Below are positions 33,729-44,006 of a stretch of 64,000 bases of DNA, piece after piece. The notes beneath the pieces were generated by a model. The model did not search any database. It was not told where the DNA came from and worked only from the letters and a program-made list of their open reading frames with translations. Source of the stretch: Pedobacter sp. PF22-3 (GTDB lineage Bacteria; Bacteroidota; Bacteroidia; Sphingobacteriales; Sphingobacteriaceae); assembly GCF_026239555.1 (NCBI RefSeq), contig NZ_JAPIVP010000003.1:357806-421805 (forward strand). The letters are read 5' to 3'. Positions within the stretch are counted from its first letter, which is position 1. The number at the start of each line of letters is the position of its first letter. The translations under genes were made by a program, and so were the position numbers.

Positions 33729-34379
33729 TTACTGTATATCAACCAGGATGCTATTTCTTAAATTATTTGAAATATCTTCTGTAATGGCGATAATTTCATC
33801 AGGTTCGTTGGTATTGTTCATCACAACTTTATTGCATTGGTTGCGATAGGGTAGCAGATATTCTTTATAAGCGGGTACCACGTGATTGTGCCATTTGTAC
33901 AATACATCTTCTTCAGGATATCCACGCTCTAAACCATCGCGTTTAATTCGGCGATCTAAAGCAACCTGTTCATCTGCATCTACAAAAATAGTATGATCTA
34001 ATAGCGATGCAATTGCTTTAAAGTGAAGAATGAAAAGCCCTTCAACAATAATAATGGGAGCAGATTTAATCTCCAGGATTTTTACAACTGCCAGTGGATT
34101 GTTAAAATTATATTCCTTTTTATAAACTACTTCACCGTTAATGAGCTGTTTAATATCTCTTAGAAACTGTTCGCTATCAATGGTAGAAGGAAGATCAAAG
34201 TTGTATAGCTTGTTTTCTTCCTGAGTCATGTCGCCCGCAGGGATATAATAATCATCCTGCGATACAAGTGTTACTTCATCTTGTTTAAAATGGTGAAGAA
34301 AACAGTTTAAGAAGAATGTTTTACCCGATCCGCTACCACCGGCAATGCCAATTATAAATGGTTTTTTATTTACACTCAT
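33729..34379 (-). CDS. udk: Uridine kinase
   Basis: The 216-residue enzyme phosphorylates uridine and cytidine in pyrimidine salvage. The P-loop is GIAGGSGSGKTFF near residue 11. QDDYYIPAGDMTQEENKLYNFD and IIVEGLFILHF (Walker B-like region) follow, and the late RRIKRDGLERGYPEEDVLYKW block matches the lid region. Its start overlaps the stop of the LysM protein gene by four bases, so they are in one leftward operon. Confidence 0.92.
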   Translation of the reverse strand: MSVNKKPFIIGIAGGSGSGKTFFLNCFLHHFKQDEVTLVSQDDYYIPAGDMTQEENKLYNFDLPSTIDSEQFLRDIKQLINGEVVYKKEYNFNNPLAVVKILEIKSAPIIIVEGLFILHFKAIASLLDHTIFVDADEQVALDRRIKRDGLERGYPEEDVLYKWHNHVVPAYKEYLLPYRNQCNKVVMNNTNEPDEIIAITEDISNNLRNSILVDIQ

Positions 34380-35899
34380 TGAGCACTATAAGTTAAATTA
34401 CAGAAAAAACGTTTGTCTAAAGCACCTAATGAATCGGCTACAGCTTTAGTCATTACAATGATAACATCTTTTGTAGATTCGTTCTCTGTAAATTTACCAA
34501 CAACTTTTGCAAAGGTAGTGCGGTTAGTCATTGGGTTGGTAATCTTAATTACCCTGCCTACAGGCGCTGTACGGTGTAAAACCAACATTTTAGTTCCATC
34601 AAGATCCTGGTCTGCTATCCAAACTGCAGTTCCCTTTTCTTCGATCTGGCTTAAGCCGTATACGCTCGGATCGCGGCGAAGTTTAGGATCTTTAACCATG
34701 GTACTGTCTGGCTCATTTTCCTGTTCTTCTTTGGATAAATCATTAACCGATTTAGGTTGTGGCGGTTTAGGAATAATCAGTTTCTGATCAACTTTAATAT
34801 TATTATCCTCCAGTTTATTTGCCGTTCTGATCTGAAAAGCTGTTAAGTTGTATTTTTTAGCAATCGAAAAAATGTTTTCGCCAGTAGCTACCGTATGGAT
34901 AAAACTCTCTTCATTTGCAGCGGGCGTTTCTTTTGCTTTTGTTTCTGCCTGTTTTTCTTTTGGAACCTGAACATCAGTAACAATACCTCCACCAGGCACC
35001 TTCAAAACCTGCCCGATGGTAATGGCATTATCAGGAAGATTATTCATTGTCCTGATCTGGTAAGCGGTAATGCCATATTGCTTGGCTATGGTGAAGATCG
35101 TTTCGTTTCTTAAAACGGTATGTGTGCCTGCAGCATCTGTAGATTTGCTTTCTTGTACCGGTTTTTCATCAGCAACAGTAACTACCTTATTTTCATTAAT
35201 ATTTTTGGTTGCAGGGATTTTAAGTTTTTGTCCGATCCGAAGGTTATTGCCTGAAAGATTATTGGCTTTTTTTACTTCTTCAACTGTAGTACCGTATTTT
35301 TCTGCAATTTTTCCTAAAAACTCTTTTGCCGCCACGGTATGTTCGATCATGGTTTGATCTGACAACGGAGTAGTGTTTGCAGTTGATTCTGTATTATTTT
35401 TTGCAGGTGGAGTAACAGCTGGCTCAGCTGCTACATTTTGTGTTCCGTTTTTTGCCGGTATTTTTAAAACCTGCCCAATGCTCAAATTATTGCCTTTTAA
35501 CTGATTTAATGCCTTAATTTCATTTATTGTAGTGCCATATTTTTCGGCCAGCATATTTAAGTTTTCTTTTGGCTTAATGGTATGCTCAATCACATTGGCT
35601 GTTGCAGAAGTTGTTTCCGTATTCGATGATCCGGTAGCTGCAAAAGGAACATTTGTAGGGACTTTGATAATTACCCCAACCTGTAGATATTTATTGTTGT
35701 TAAAAGCCATAATATCCTTCGGAGATACGTTGTATCTTCTCCCAATAGAATAGTAAGTGTCTTTTGCTACAGTTTGGTGAACGATGAGTTTTTTGCCATT
35801 ATTATTTTCTACACCGATAGAGTCTCTTGCTGTGTTGGCTTTTGCATTTGCAATATTTAAGGCAAATAACACAACAGCAGATAAATATATTTTATGCAT
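34376..35899 (-). CDS. Secreted protein with five LysM repeats and an RlpA-like barrel
   Basis: The 507-residue protein has a signal peptide (MHKIYLSAVVLFALNIANAKA) and five LysM domains beginning at HQTVAKDTYYSIGRRYN, HTIKPKENLNMLAEKYG, HTVAAKEFLGKIAEKYG, HTVLRNETIFTIAKQYG and HTVATGENIFSIAKKYN, joined by Thr/Ala/Asn-rich linkers. The last ~95 residues (TAVWIADQD, LHRTAPVGRVIKITNPMTNR, TKAVADSLGALDKRFF) resemble a double-psi beta barrel as in RlpA. It should bind peptidoglycan; whether the barrel has lytic activity is unknown. It is upstream of udk with a 4-base overlap. Confidence 0.88.
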   Translation of the reverse strand: MHKIYLSAVVLFALNIANAKANTARDSIGVENNNGKKLIVHQTVAKDTYYSIGRRYNVSPKDIMAFNNNKYLQVGVIIKVPTNVPFAATGSSNTETTSATANVIEHTIKPKENLNMLAEKYGTTINEIKALNQLKGNNLSIGQVLKIPAKNGTQNVAAEPAVTPPAKNNTESTANTTPLSDQTMIEHTVAAKEFLGKIAEKYGTTVEEVKKANNLSGNNLRIGQKLKIPATKNINENKVVTVADEKPVQESKSTDAAGTHTVLRNETIFTIAKQYGITAYQIRTMNNLPDNAITIGQVLKVPGGGIVTDVQVPKEKQAETKAKETPAANEESFIHTVATGENIFSIAKKYNLTAFQIRTANKLEDNNIKVDQKLIIPKPPQPKSVNDLSKEEQENEPDSTMVKDPKLRRDPSVYGLSQIEEKGTAVWIADQDLDGTKMLVLHRTAPVGRVIKITNPMTNRTTFAKVVGKFTENESTKDVIIVMTKAVADSLGALDKRFFCNLTYSAQ

Positions 35900-36181
35900 T
35901 TATTTTTATATAAATTTCTAAATCAAGGACCGCAATTATACGAATAATATTGTTAACCATCTTAAGCTGAACTGTCAGCTTTTATGTGAAAATGAGATGG
36001 TTTTAACCTCATTATATCAGTATACTATTCATTTACAAATGTTTATGATGCCTTCCCTTTGTTTGTTTTCAGATATTAAACGATTTAATAAATAACGTAT
36101 TGTTCAAAAGAAAAAATTGAGCAAACTTTTATAAATGTTGTTTGTTAAGTTCACATCAAAAACATTATAAATCATAATAAA

Positions 36182-36661
36182 ATGGACGCTAAAGAAATAA
36201 GCTTGAACGAAAAAGAAGTTAAACCAGTGGTAGATCTGTTAAATGATTATTTAGCTAATTACCACATTCATTATCAAAAATTAAGAGGTTGCCACTGGAA
36301 CATTAAAGGGCAGAATTTTTTTACGCTTCATGTAAAGTTCGAAGAATTATATACCAATGCACAGCTAACCATTGATGAAATTGCTGAGCGTGTACTAACC
36401 TTAGGTAAAGCACCACATAGCCGTTTTGCCGATTATATTAAAGAATCTAAAATTAAAGAGATTGATACCATAGGTATGAAAGACCTTGATATGGTTGATG
36501 CCATTTTAGATGATATGGCTTCATTGATTGAATTGGAAAGAGAGCTTTTAGAGGCCACTGATGCTGCTGGCGATGATGGTTCTAACGATATGGTTAACCG
36601 TTTTATGCAGTTTAAAGAAAAAAATACCTGGATGTTACGTTCTTTTGCTGGTAAGAAATAA
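36182..36661 (+). CDS. dps: Dps-family ferritin (DNA starvation/stationary-phase protection)
   Basis: The 159-residue protein is a four-helix-bundle Dps. The ferroxidase ligands sit at the dimer interface: His38 in RGCHWNIKG, then HVKFEELYTNAQLTIDEIAERVL. It should oxidise Fe2+ with hydrogen peroxide, store iron in a 12-mer and limit oxidative damage. There is no long basic N-terminal tail, so DNA binding is uncertain. The 280-base AT-rich gap upstream probably holds its promoter. Confidence 0.92.
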   Translation: MDAKEISLNEKEVKPVVDLLNDYLANYHIHYQKLRGCHWNIKGQNFFTLHVKFEELYTNAQLTIDEIAERVLTLGKAPHSRFADYIKESKIKEIDTIGMKDLDMVDAILDDMASLIELERELLEATDAAGDDGSNDMVNRFMQFKEKNTWMLRSFAGKK

Positions 36662-36677
36662 TATCATTATTGGTAGG

Positions 36678-36735
36678 TTATTGGCCTTATATAAGTAGCT
36701 TTATTGTAAAATCTGCTTATATAGGGCTTTTTTGT
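36678..36735 (+). terminator. Terminator of dps
   Basis: An imperfect hairpin pairs CCTTATATAAGTAG with CTGCTTATATAGGG and ends in CTTTTTTG, shortly after the dps stop codon. Confidence 0.65.
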
Positions 36736-36767
36736 TTCATAGAAAGTCTAATTATTTATCTTTGGAC

Positions 36768-38609
36768 ATGGCATACAAAAGTTTAGCAGCATGTGTTTCC
36801 GATCTTGAAAAGCATGGTCATTTGGTCAGAATAAAAGAAGAAGTAGATCCTTATTTAGAAATGGCGGCCATCCATTTACGGGTTTATGAAAATAAAGGTC
36901 CGGCTATTCTATTTGAAAATATTAAAGGAAGTCCGTTTCCTGCAGTTTCAAATTTGTTTGGAACTTTAGAAAGATCAAAGTTCATTTTCAGAGATACCTT
37001 ACCCAAAGTGCAGCAGTTGGTTTCGTTAAGGAACGATCCTATAAAAGCATTAAAAAATCCTTTCAAATATGCGGGTTCTGCAATGTCGGCTTTGTCTGCG
37101 CTGCCGTTAAAAACACCTTCTGCCAAAAGTAAATTTTTCAAAACGAGTATCAGTCAGTTACCGCAGATTGTGAACTGGCCTATGGATGGCGGACCATTTG
37201 TTACCATGCCACAGGTGTATACTGAAGATATAGAAAAGCCTGGTGTTTTGAATGCAAACCTTGGAATGTATCGTATTCAATTGGGTGGAAACGATTATAT
37301 CCAGGATAAAGAAATTGGCTTGCATTATCAGATTCACAGGGGGATAGGTGTACATCAATCTAAAGCCAATGCACTGGGGCAGCCTTTAAAGGTGAGTATT
37401 TTTGTTGGTGGTCCACCGTCACATCCACTGGCTGCTGTAATGCCTTTACCTGAAGGTTTGTCTGAAATGACTTTTGCAGGTGCACTGGGCGACAGGCGTT
37501 TCCGCTATTTTTATGATGATGAAGGGTTTTGCATCTCTGCAGATGCTGATTTTATCATCACAGGAACCGTTTATCCAAATGAAAATAAACCAGAAGGACC
37601 TTTTGGTGATCATTTAGGCTATTATAGCCTAATACATCCATTTCCTTTAATGAAAGTGCACCATGTGTATCATAAAAAGGATGCCATCTGGTCATTTACA
37701 GTAGTTGGTCGGCCTCCGCAAGAGGATACCAGTTTTGGTGCATTGATTCATGAGATTACAGGTTCAGCCATTCCGCAGGAAATACATGGCTTAAAAGAGG
37801 TACATGCGGTAGATGCAGCTGGTGTTCATCCATTGCTTTTCGCCATAGGTAGCGAGCGTTATACACCTTATTTAAAAGAAAGAAGACCACAGGAAATTTT
37901 AACTATTGCGAACCACATTTTAGGTAAAAACCAATTAAGTTTAGCCAAATACCTTTTTATAGCGGCCAAAGAGGATGATCAGCAATTGAGTACCCATCAT
38001 ATTGAAGATTTTATCAAGCATATATTGGAGCGGGTAGATTTAACCCGGGATATCCATTTTTACACCAATACGACCATTGATACACTAGATTACAGTGGCG
38101 ATGGATTAAATAGTGGATCGAAAGTAGTCATAGCAGCAGCAGGGGATAAGCGACGGGAATTATGGGACAAGATTCCAGAAGCGTTGAAACTGAGTAATGA
38201 TTTTTACCAACCCAAAATAGCGATGCCAGGTGTTTTGGTTTTGGAAAGTAATAAGTATCTAAACCCTGAAAAAACGGCCGCTGAAATTGCGCTGTTAAAT
38301 ATTGCATTAATGGATCAGGATTTATCCGGATTACCTTTAATCATATTAGCAGATGATTCGATATTTACTGCCGCAACTATAGATAACCTAGTGTGGGTAG
38401 CTTTTACAAGAAGCAACCCGGCAGCAGATATCTATGGCGTTAACGATTTTATCGTTAATAAACACTGGGGATGTAAAGGCTCGATGATTATTGATGCACG
38501 AAAAAAGCCCCACCATGCACCCGAACTGATCAGAGATGCTGTGGTAGAGGCTAAGATTGATGAAATGAGTAAAGAAGGCGGGGCCCTTTACGCACTATTT
38601 AATCGCTAG
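36768..38609 (+). CDS. ubiD: UbiD-family decarboxylase
   Basis: The 613-residue protein belongs to the prenylated-FMN-dependent UbiD family. It begins MAYKSLAACVSDLEKHGHLVRIKEEVDPYLEMAA, a typical start. It has IQLGGNDYIQDKEIGLHYQIHRGIG, the catalytic-region Glu/Arg block (FGDHLGYY), VGRPPQEDTSFG and the C-terminal LVWVAFTRSNPAADI..WGCKGSMIIDARKKPHHAPE. It is longer than the ~490 residues of E. coli UbiD. The cofactor would come from UbiX (11526). In a menaquinone-making phylum a likely role is a decarboxylation in menaquinone synthesis, which is inference. A decayed copy of its 3' end lies at 44331-44530. The start at 36768 is preferred over an in-frame upstream ATG that lies in the dps terminator. 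Confidence 0.9.
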   Translation: MAYKSLAACVSDLEKHGHLVRIKEEVDPYLEMAAIHLRVYENKGPAILFENIKGSPFPAVSNLFGTLERSKFIFRDTLPKVQQLVSLRNDPIKALKNPFKYAGSAMSALSALPLKTPSAKSKFFKTSISQLPQIVNWPMDGGPFVTMPQVYTEDIEKPGVLNANLGMYRIQLGGNDYIQDKEIGLHYQIHRGIGVHQSKANALGQPLKVSIFVGGPPSHPLAAVMPLPEGLSEMTFAGALGDRRFRYFYDDEGFCISADADFIITGTVYPNENKPEGPFGDHLGYYSLIHPFPLMKVHHVYHKKDAIWSFTVVGRPPQEDTSFGALIHEITGSAIPQEIHGLKEVHAVDAAGVHPLLFAIGSERYTPYLKERRPQEILTIANHILGKNQLSLAKYLFIAAKEDDQQLSTHHIEDFIKHILERVDLTRDIHFYTNTTIDTLDYSGDGLNSGSKVVIAAAGDKRRELWDKIPEALKLSNDFYQPKIAMPGVLVLESNKYLNPEKTAAEIALLNIALMDQDLSGLPLIILADDSIFTAATIDNLVWVAFTRSNPAADIYGVNDFIVNKHWGCKGSMIIDARKKPHHAPELIRDAVVEAKIDEMSKEGGALYALFNR

Positions 38610-39526
38610 CTATTATTGTATCGTCCCGCTTTTCGTTTTACTTTTACTTCATGTTCACTTCATCCGATTGCTATCGGATCGGGATTGGATGGCGTATCCT
38701 GTAATAAGATTATAGGCAGAGTACTTACTCATGAACTAAAGTTAGGTTTTTTGCAGCTACTTCTGTTTAATAAACCCGGTAGGAGCGGGCATCCCGATTT
38801 AAATACTGTTACTCTTGTTTCACAGGTTTCTATCGGGATAAAGCGGATAACGGGGCGGCTGTTACCGAAGAATTGCTGAACGATCGTTTTCAAAAAATAA
38901 ATATTATTCTGTAGCCATTTTTTTAAGGAGCGCAATCGGTTACTTTTTATAGTTATAAACTAAGATTATTTTAGCCGACTAAACTTCAATACCTGCCTGG
39001 AGTAATTCAATTTAAGTATAACTTATCCTCAAGTATAAAATGAGTGAGAAAGTATTTTCTATTCTATAATCTGTAGCACCTTTCAGAATTCTAGCCATGC
39101 GATTAATTTATGCACAGCCGTTGTCAGGTCTGAGCTTAGCCGAAGACTTCTTAAATTACCGAATCGGCAATAAATGCACTAAACTATTTAAAAATTGATA
39201 GCATCCATTAAGAGGGTCGTCATCCTCTCGCGTGTAAAGAACTTTAAGTGCTTGCGTTAAGATTATTTCCAATCGGATAGCTATCGAACGATCTCTCTCA
39301 GCCAATAATCATGTTTTTCTGAGATTTGTACCCCTTAACTTTAATGGATGGCAGACAATATCCGTATTTATTAGTAATGCAGAAATGAAATCCCTAAAAC
39401 CAGTAGATTTTGGAATAAATGCATTCAGATTTATCAGCATTTTAAATATCGTTTTAATTATTGTGTTAATTTTTGATTAGTACAAGGTAAAATCATCATT
39501 TAATCTGGCTTTTTATAAGCTTAATT
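38610..39526. repeat. Repeat-filled intergenic region before susC
   Basis: These 900 bases show no convincing gene. Repeats include the palindrome ATCCGATTGCTATCGGAT (38662), an inverted pair ATCCCGATTT / TATCGGGATA (38791-38840) like that at 22991-23042, and AATCGGATAGCTATCGA (39271). A 31-codon open frame (39385-39480, MKSLKPVDFGINAFRF then a hydrophobic run) could encode a tiny membrane peptide but is weakly supported. TAATTTTG at 39522-39529 is a candidate -7 box for susC. Confidence 0.5.
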
Positions 39527-39556
39527 TTGGTCATACTACTAACTAAACCGAAAACG

Positions 39557-42500
39557 ATGACCAAACTAAAGATTACCTTCTTCACACTGGCCATGCTCTG
39601 TTTTGTACAGATTTATGGTCAAACGTCGCTTATCAGCGGAAAAATAACCGATGCACTGGGGCAGCCAATCCCGGGAATCTCAGTAAAAATAAAGGGAACA
39701 ACCGGTGGTACTTCTTCTGACGCGAAAGGTGTATTTTCAATTAATAGTCCAAACCCGGCTACTATTGTTTTTAGTGGAATTGGTTATACCACCAAAGAAT
39801 TTGCGTATAGTGGGCAAAGCAACATAACCATCACTTTAAGCGAAGATCAGCAAAACCTGAATGAAATTGTAGTAACTGCCCTAGGTGTAAAACGCGAAAA
39901 ACGAAATTTAACTTATAGTTCGCAAGAAGTAAAAGGCGATCAGATTACCCAATCGAAAGAACCTAATCTGGTAAATGCATTAGCGGGTAAAGTTTCTGGG
40001 GTACAGATCACCAGTTCTTCTGGTACACCAGGAAGTTCATCCCGTATAGTAATCAGGGGTGCCAATTCCCTCTACGGTAATAATGAGGCTTTGATGGTAA
40101 TTGATGGTATTCCGGTTAATAATGATGAAACAGGTAATCTCAACATGGGGCCAGGCACCAATCGTATTGCCGATCTTGATCCTAATATTATCGAAAGCAT
40201 TAATGTGTTAAAAGGTGGTGCAGCAACAGCGCTATATGGATCTGACGGTGCAAAAGGTGTGATTATTATCACCACCAAAGCAGGTGGACTGAATAAAAAG
40301 CCTGGTATTAGCTTTTCTTCCTCTTTTTCGGTGGAAAAACCGCTATTGCCAGAAATCCAGGATAAATATTCGCTAGGCTCTAACGGTGTGTACTTTGATG
40401 GTGTAAATCAGAAAACCAGTACCTCCTGGGGTGCAAGAATGGATACATTAAAAATCAATGGCCTGCCAGCACCAGTGTATAATCAGTCTGATTTGTTTTT
40501 CAAAACCGGCAAAACATATTCCAATACGGTAGCTGTTACTGGTGGAGGTGCATACAATTCTTATTTCCTGTCTTATACCAATTTTGCTCAGGATGGAACG
40601 GTACCTACCACATCATTCGACCGTAATACGCTTTTCGGAAAATTTACGACGCAGATTGTAAAAGATTTGAATGTTACTTTTTCCTTAAACTATGCCAATA
40701 CCAAAAACCGCCGTTTGCCAGAAGGTTATGCTTTAGAAAGCCCGGTATGGACTATTTTTTCGGCGCCCGTATCCTATAATTTGCAACCTTCTACAAATCC
40801 AGATGGGAGCCAGCGTTTATATCGTTTCTCTCGTAACAACCCTTACTGGGTGTTAGATAATATCAGTAATACTTCAGTAGTTAACCGTTTTCTGCCCACA
40901 TTTACTGCCGATTATAAGCCGTTAAGCTGGTTAACCATTACCGAACGTTTTGGTGCCGATGTATATGTAGAGCAGGGTAAATACACCGAGTCGTTACTTT
41001 CGGTTTCTAATCCCAATGGAAGGATTGTAAATAATAATACCAATTTCAGACAGTACAATAACGATTTGATGCTGAATGCGAATAAAAGTTTTGGAGATTT
41101 CAATATCGAAGCTTTGCTCGGAAACAATATCATTTCTACGTATTCACAAAATGGTTACGCCAATGGTTTGGGTATTACCATTCCCGGATTTAATAATATT
41201 GGTTCTGCTTCTACGGTTAAGTTTACCGAAAACAGTTACCTAACACGCAAAGTAGGTTTTTACCTGCAATCTAATATTGATTACAAGAAGTTCATTATCC
41301 TATCCTTGACAGGGAGATATGATGGGGCTTCGGTATTAGCTAAAGACAATACTTTTTACCCATATGGTTCAGCTGCCACGAGTTTTATTTTCTCTAATTT
41401 CTTTTCGTCAGGTCTTTCTAACGTAATGAACTTTGGTAAACTTCGGGTATCATACAGTACTGTGGGTAATGCAAGCATTGGTGCCTATAGCTTACTTACA
41501 CCATACGAATCGCAAACGATTAGAAACACCACTTTCCCTTATCAGGGGCAATCGGGTTTCTTAATAAGTCAGACACTTAACAATCCCAACCTTAAAAACG
41601 AACGTATTAACGAGGTTGAAGTGGGCTTAGAAACTGGTTTTTTTAAAAGCCGCATAGGGTTGGAAGTTACCTATTTTGATAAGAAAACCAGGAATGGGAT
41701 TATTCCAACGGTTGCTTTGGCGCCCTCAACTGGCTTTAACGCTACCAGTGTAAATTCTGCCTCAATGCGCAACCGTGGTATCGAAGTACTATTAAATGCC
41801 AAACCTATTGCCACGAAAGATTTTAGCTGGGATTTAACCATTAATTACAGCCGCATCAGAAATAAAGTGCTTTCTATTTATAAAGACCTGAACCAGGTTG
41901 GCAACGGCTTCACATTTATTTTTGTTAACCAGCCATATGGCGTTATTTATGGTACCCGTTATGCTCGCAATTCTTCCGGACAGTTGTTGACGGATGATAC
42001 TGGTCTTCCTTTTGCTGCCGATACTCAGGGGATTATTGGTGATATTAATCCTGATTGGATGGGTGGCATTGTAAATAATTTTAAGTACAAGCAATTTACT
42101 TTTAGCTTCTCATTTGACATGAAAAAGGGTGGAGATATTCAAAACAATGTAGATGGTTATGGCTATTTCTATGGTACACCAAAGGTTACAGAAGATCGCG
42201 GTCCGAGGGTAGTTGAGGGTATTAACGCTACAACTGGTTTGCCAAATACGATTTCGGTATTGGGCCAGGCCTATTATCAGCGTGTCAATGGTATTTTAGA
42301 ATCTGTAATTCAGGATGGAACCTATGTTAAATTGCGTAATGTAAGCCTTGGTTATAATTTAAAACCAGGCTGGTTGCAAAAATCACCTTTTAAAACCATT
42401 GGTTTTCAGGTAACAGGTCGTAACCTTTGGATTTATGCCCCACACTTTACTGGTGGTGATCCGGAAGTGAGCTCATTTGGCTCATCAAATGGTTCGCAAG

Positions 42501-42565
42501 GGATTTATTCGTTCTCAACGCCAACCTCACGATCTGTTGACTTTAGTGTGAAATTGACCTTATAG
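39557..42565 (+). CDS. SusC/RagA-type TonB-dependent outer-membrane transporter
   Basis: The 1002-residue protein has a signal peptide (TFFTLAMLCFVQIYGQ), a carboxypeptidase-like regulatory domain (SGKITDALGQPIPGISVKIKG, about residues 25-105), a TonB plug (NEIVVTALGVKREKR; GVQITSSSGTPGSSSRIVIRG; ALYGSDGAKGVIIITTK) and a beta-barrel to the C-terminus. With SusD it imports oligosaccharides or other large nutrients. The start is at MTKLKITFF, ten codons inside the open frame. SusD follows within 25 bases. No sigma/anti-sigma pair or glycan enzyme is adjacent, so the substrate is unknown. Confidence 0.95.
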   Translation: MTKLKITFFTLAMLCFVQIYGQTSLISGKITDALGQPIPGISVKIKGTTGGTSSDAKGVFSINSPNPATIVFSGIGYTTKEFAYSGQSNITITLSEDQQNLNEIVVTALGVKREKRNLTYSSQEVKGDQITQSKEPNLVNALAGKVSGVQITSSSGTPGSSSRIVIRGANSLYGNNEALMVIDGIPVNNDETGNLNMGPGTNRIADLDPNIIESINVLKGGAATALYGSDGAKGVIIITTKAGGLNKKPGISFSSSFSVEKPLLPEIQDKYSLGSNGVYFDGVNQKTSTSWGARMDTLKINGLPAPVYNQSDLFFKTGKTYSNTVAVTGGGAYNSYFLSYTNFAQDGTVPTTSFDRNTLFGKFTTQIVKDLNVTFSLNYANTKNRRLPEGYALESPVWTIFSAPVSYNLQPSTNPDGSQRLYRFSRNNPYWVLDNISNTSVVNRFLPTFTADYKPLSWLTITERFGADVYVEQGKYTESLLSVSNPNGRIVNNNTNFRQYNNDLMLNANKSFGDFNIEALLGNNIISTYSQNGYANGLGITIPGFNNIGSASTVKFTENSYLTRKVGFYLQSNIDYKKFIILSLTGRYDGASVLAKDNTFYPYGSAATSFIFSNFFSSGLSNVMNFGKLRVSYSTVGNASIGAYSLLTPYESQTIRNTTFPYQGQSGFLISQTLNNPNLKNERINEVEVGLETGFFKSRIGLEVTYFDKKTRNGIIPTVALAPSTGFNATSVNSASMRNRGIEVLLNAKPIATKDFSWDLTINYSRIRNKVLSIYKDLNQVGNGFTFIFVNQPYGVIYGTRYARNSSGQLLTDDTGLPFAADTQGIIGDINPDWMGGIVNNFKYKQFTFSFSFDMKKGGDIQNNVDGYGYFYGTPKVTEDRGPRVVEGINATTGLPNTISVLGQAYYQRVNGILESVIQDGTYVKLRNVSLGYNLKPGWLQKSPFKTIGFQVTGRNLWIYAPHFTGGDPEVSSFGSSNGSQGIYSFSTPTSRSVDFSVKLTL

Positions 42566-42589
42566 ACCTTAATAAATAGAAATAATAAC

Positions 42590-43987
42590 ATGAAAAAGAT
42601 ATATTTTATTTTAGTATTTGCCCTAATGGTAGCATTGGCCGGTTGCAAAAAATACCTCGATGTAAACGATGACCCCAACAGACCTATTGATGTTAAAGAG
42701 TCGTTGATGTTGCCACCTATACAAATGTTGATCTCACAAAATATCAATGCATCTGGTGACGGAAATTTAAGTGTAGTATTACAACAATACATGCAGGTAA
42801 TGGCACTTAATCAGGTAGCCCCAAATTTTGGTACTTATTTGATGTATAATATTGATATGGATGGCGATTGGAACAATGTGTATGTTAGAACCCTGAATAA
42901 TCTAAATCTATTAAAAATTAAGGCTTCAGCTGGTGGTAATTTCAAGTATACCGCAATTGCTAAAATTCTTACGGCTTATACACTTGGGTATGCAACAGAT
43001 GCATGGGGAGACATTCCTTATAGTCAGGCATTTTTAGGAATAAACCAACCAACCCCGGTTTACGATAGTCAACAACAAATTTATTTTCAGATTCAATCAC
43101 TATTGGATGAGGGCATAGCTGATATAGGCAAGAATGCTGGACTAGCACCTGGAAGTGATGATTACTTTTATGCCGGCGACATGACAAAGTGGAAAAAACT
43201 GGCCTATACTTTAAAGGCACGTTATTATATGCATTTAAGTAAAGCACCTGGTAATACGGCAACAGCGCAGGCGCAACTGGCTTTAACTGCTTTAACCAAT
43301 GGCATGCAAAGTAATGATGATGATGCCAAAATTACTTTTAGTGGTGCTGCAGGTGCGGAAAATCCATGGCAGCAGAATTTTTTGCCAGCCAGCACATTTG
43401 TATTAGCCAATACTTTTGTTGATGCTTTTAAAACACGTAATGACCCTCGGCTAAGCAAAATGGTTAAACCAGCTAAACAAACTGGTTTATATACTGGTAG
43501 GGAAATCGGCTTGCCAGATATTGGAAGTCTGGAGGCTTATTCCATTCCTGGCGATTTTTATGCTGGTGCAAATGCAAATAACTACCTCGTAAATTACACA
43601 GAAGCTTTGTTTATTAAGGCTGAAGCTACTTTGGTTGTATCGGGTTTTACTGCTGCACAACCTTTTTACCAGGAGGGGATAAAGCAACACATGGCTAAAG
43701 TTGGGGTCAGCGCTGCCGATATAGATACATATATTGCTGCTAGAGGCACCCTTACCGCTACAAATGCACTCCGTTTAATTATGGAAGAAAAGTCTATCTC
43801 TAATTTTTTAAATGCAGAGAATTACACCGATTGGCGCCGCACCGGATTCCCGGTTTTAACGAAAGTGAAAAATGCACTTTCAGAAATTCCAAGACGGGTA
43901 CTTTATCCAAATTCCGAAATTACCGCCAACCCACAACCCCAGCAAAAGGCTAAAATTACTGACAGGTTGTGGTGGGATGTGAATTAA
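42590..43987 (+). CDS. SusD/RagB-like nutrient-binding lipoprotein
   Basis: The 465-residue lipoprotein precursor has lipobox ALAGC (Cys19) followed by KKYLDVNDDPNRP. TPR-like helices and the SusD pattern follow (YTLGYATDAWGDIPYSQAF, WKKLAYTLKARYYMHLSK, NYLVNYTEALFIKAEA, WRRTGFP). The pattern is closest to the SusD-like subgroup with NDDPN starts (Pfam SusD_2 type). It caps the SusC barrel on the cell surface and binds ligand. It ends just before a 277-bp inverted-repeat element. Confidence 0.93.
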   Translation: MKKIYFILVFALMVALAGCKKYLDVNDDPNRPIDVKESLMLPPIQMLISQNINASGDGNLSVVLQQYMQVMALNQVAPNFGTYLMYNIDMDGDWNNVYVRTLNNLNLLKIKASAGGNFKYTAIAKILTAYTLGYATDAWGDIPYSQAFLGINQPTPVYDSQQQIYFQIQSLLDEGIADIGKNAGLAPGSDDYFYAGDMTKWKKLAYTLKARYYMHLSKAPGNTATAQAQLALTALTNGMQSNDDDAKITFSGAAGAENPWQQNFLPASTFVLANTFVDAFKTRNDPRLSKMVKPAKQTGLYTGREIGLPDIGSLEAYSIPGDFYAGANANNYLVNYTEALFIKAEATLVVSGFTAAQPFYQEGIKQHMAKVGVSAADIDTYIAARGTLTATNALRLIMEEKSISNFLNAENYTDWRRTGFPVLTKVKNALSEIPRRVLYPNSEITANPQPQQKAKITDRLWWDVN

Positions 43988-44006
43988 ATAATTAGTTTAG
44001 TAAATA

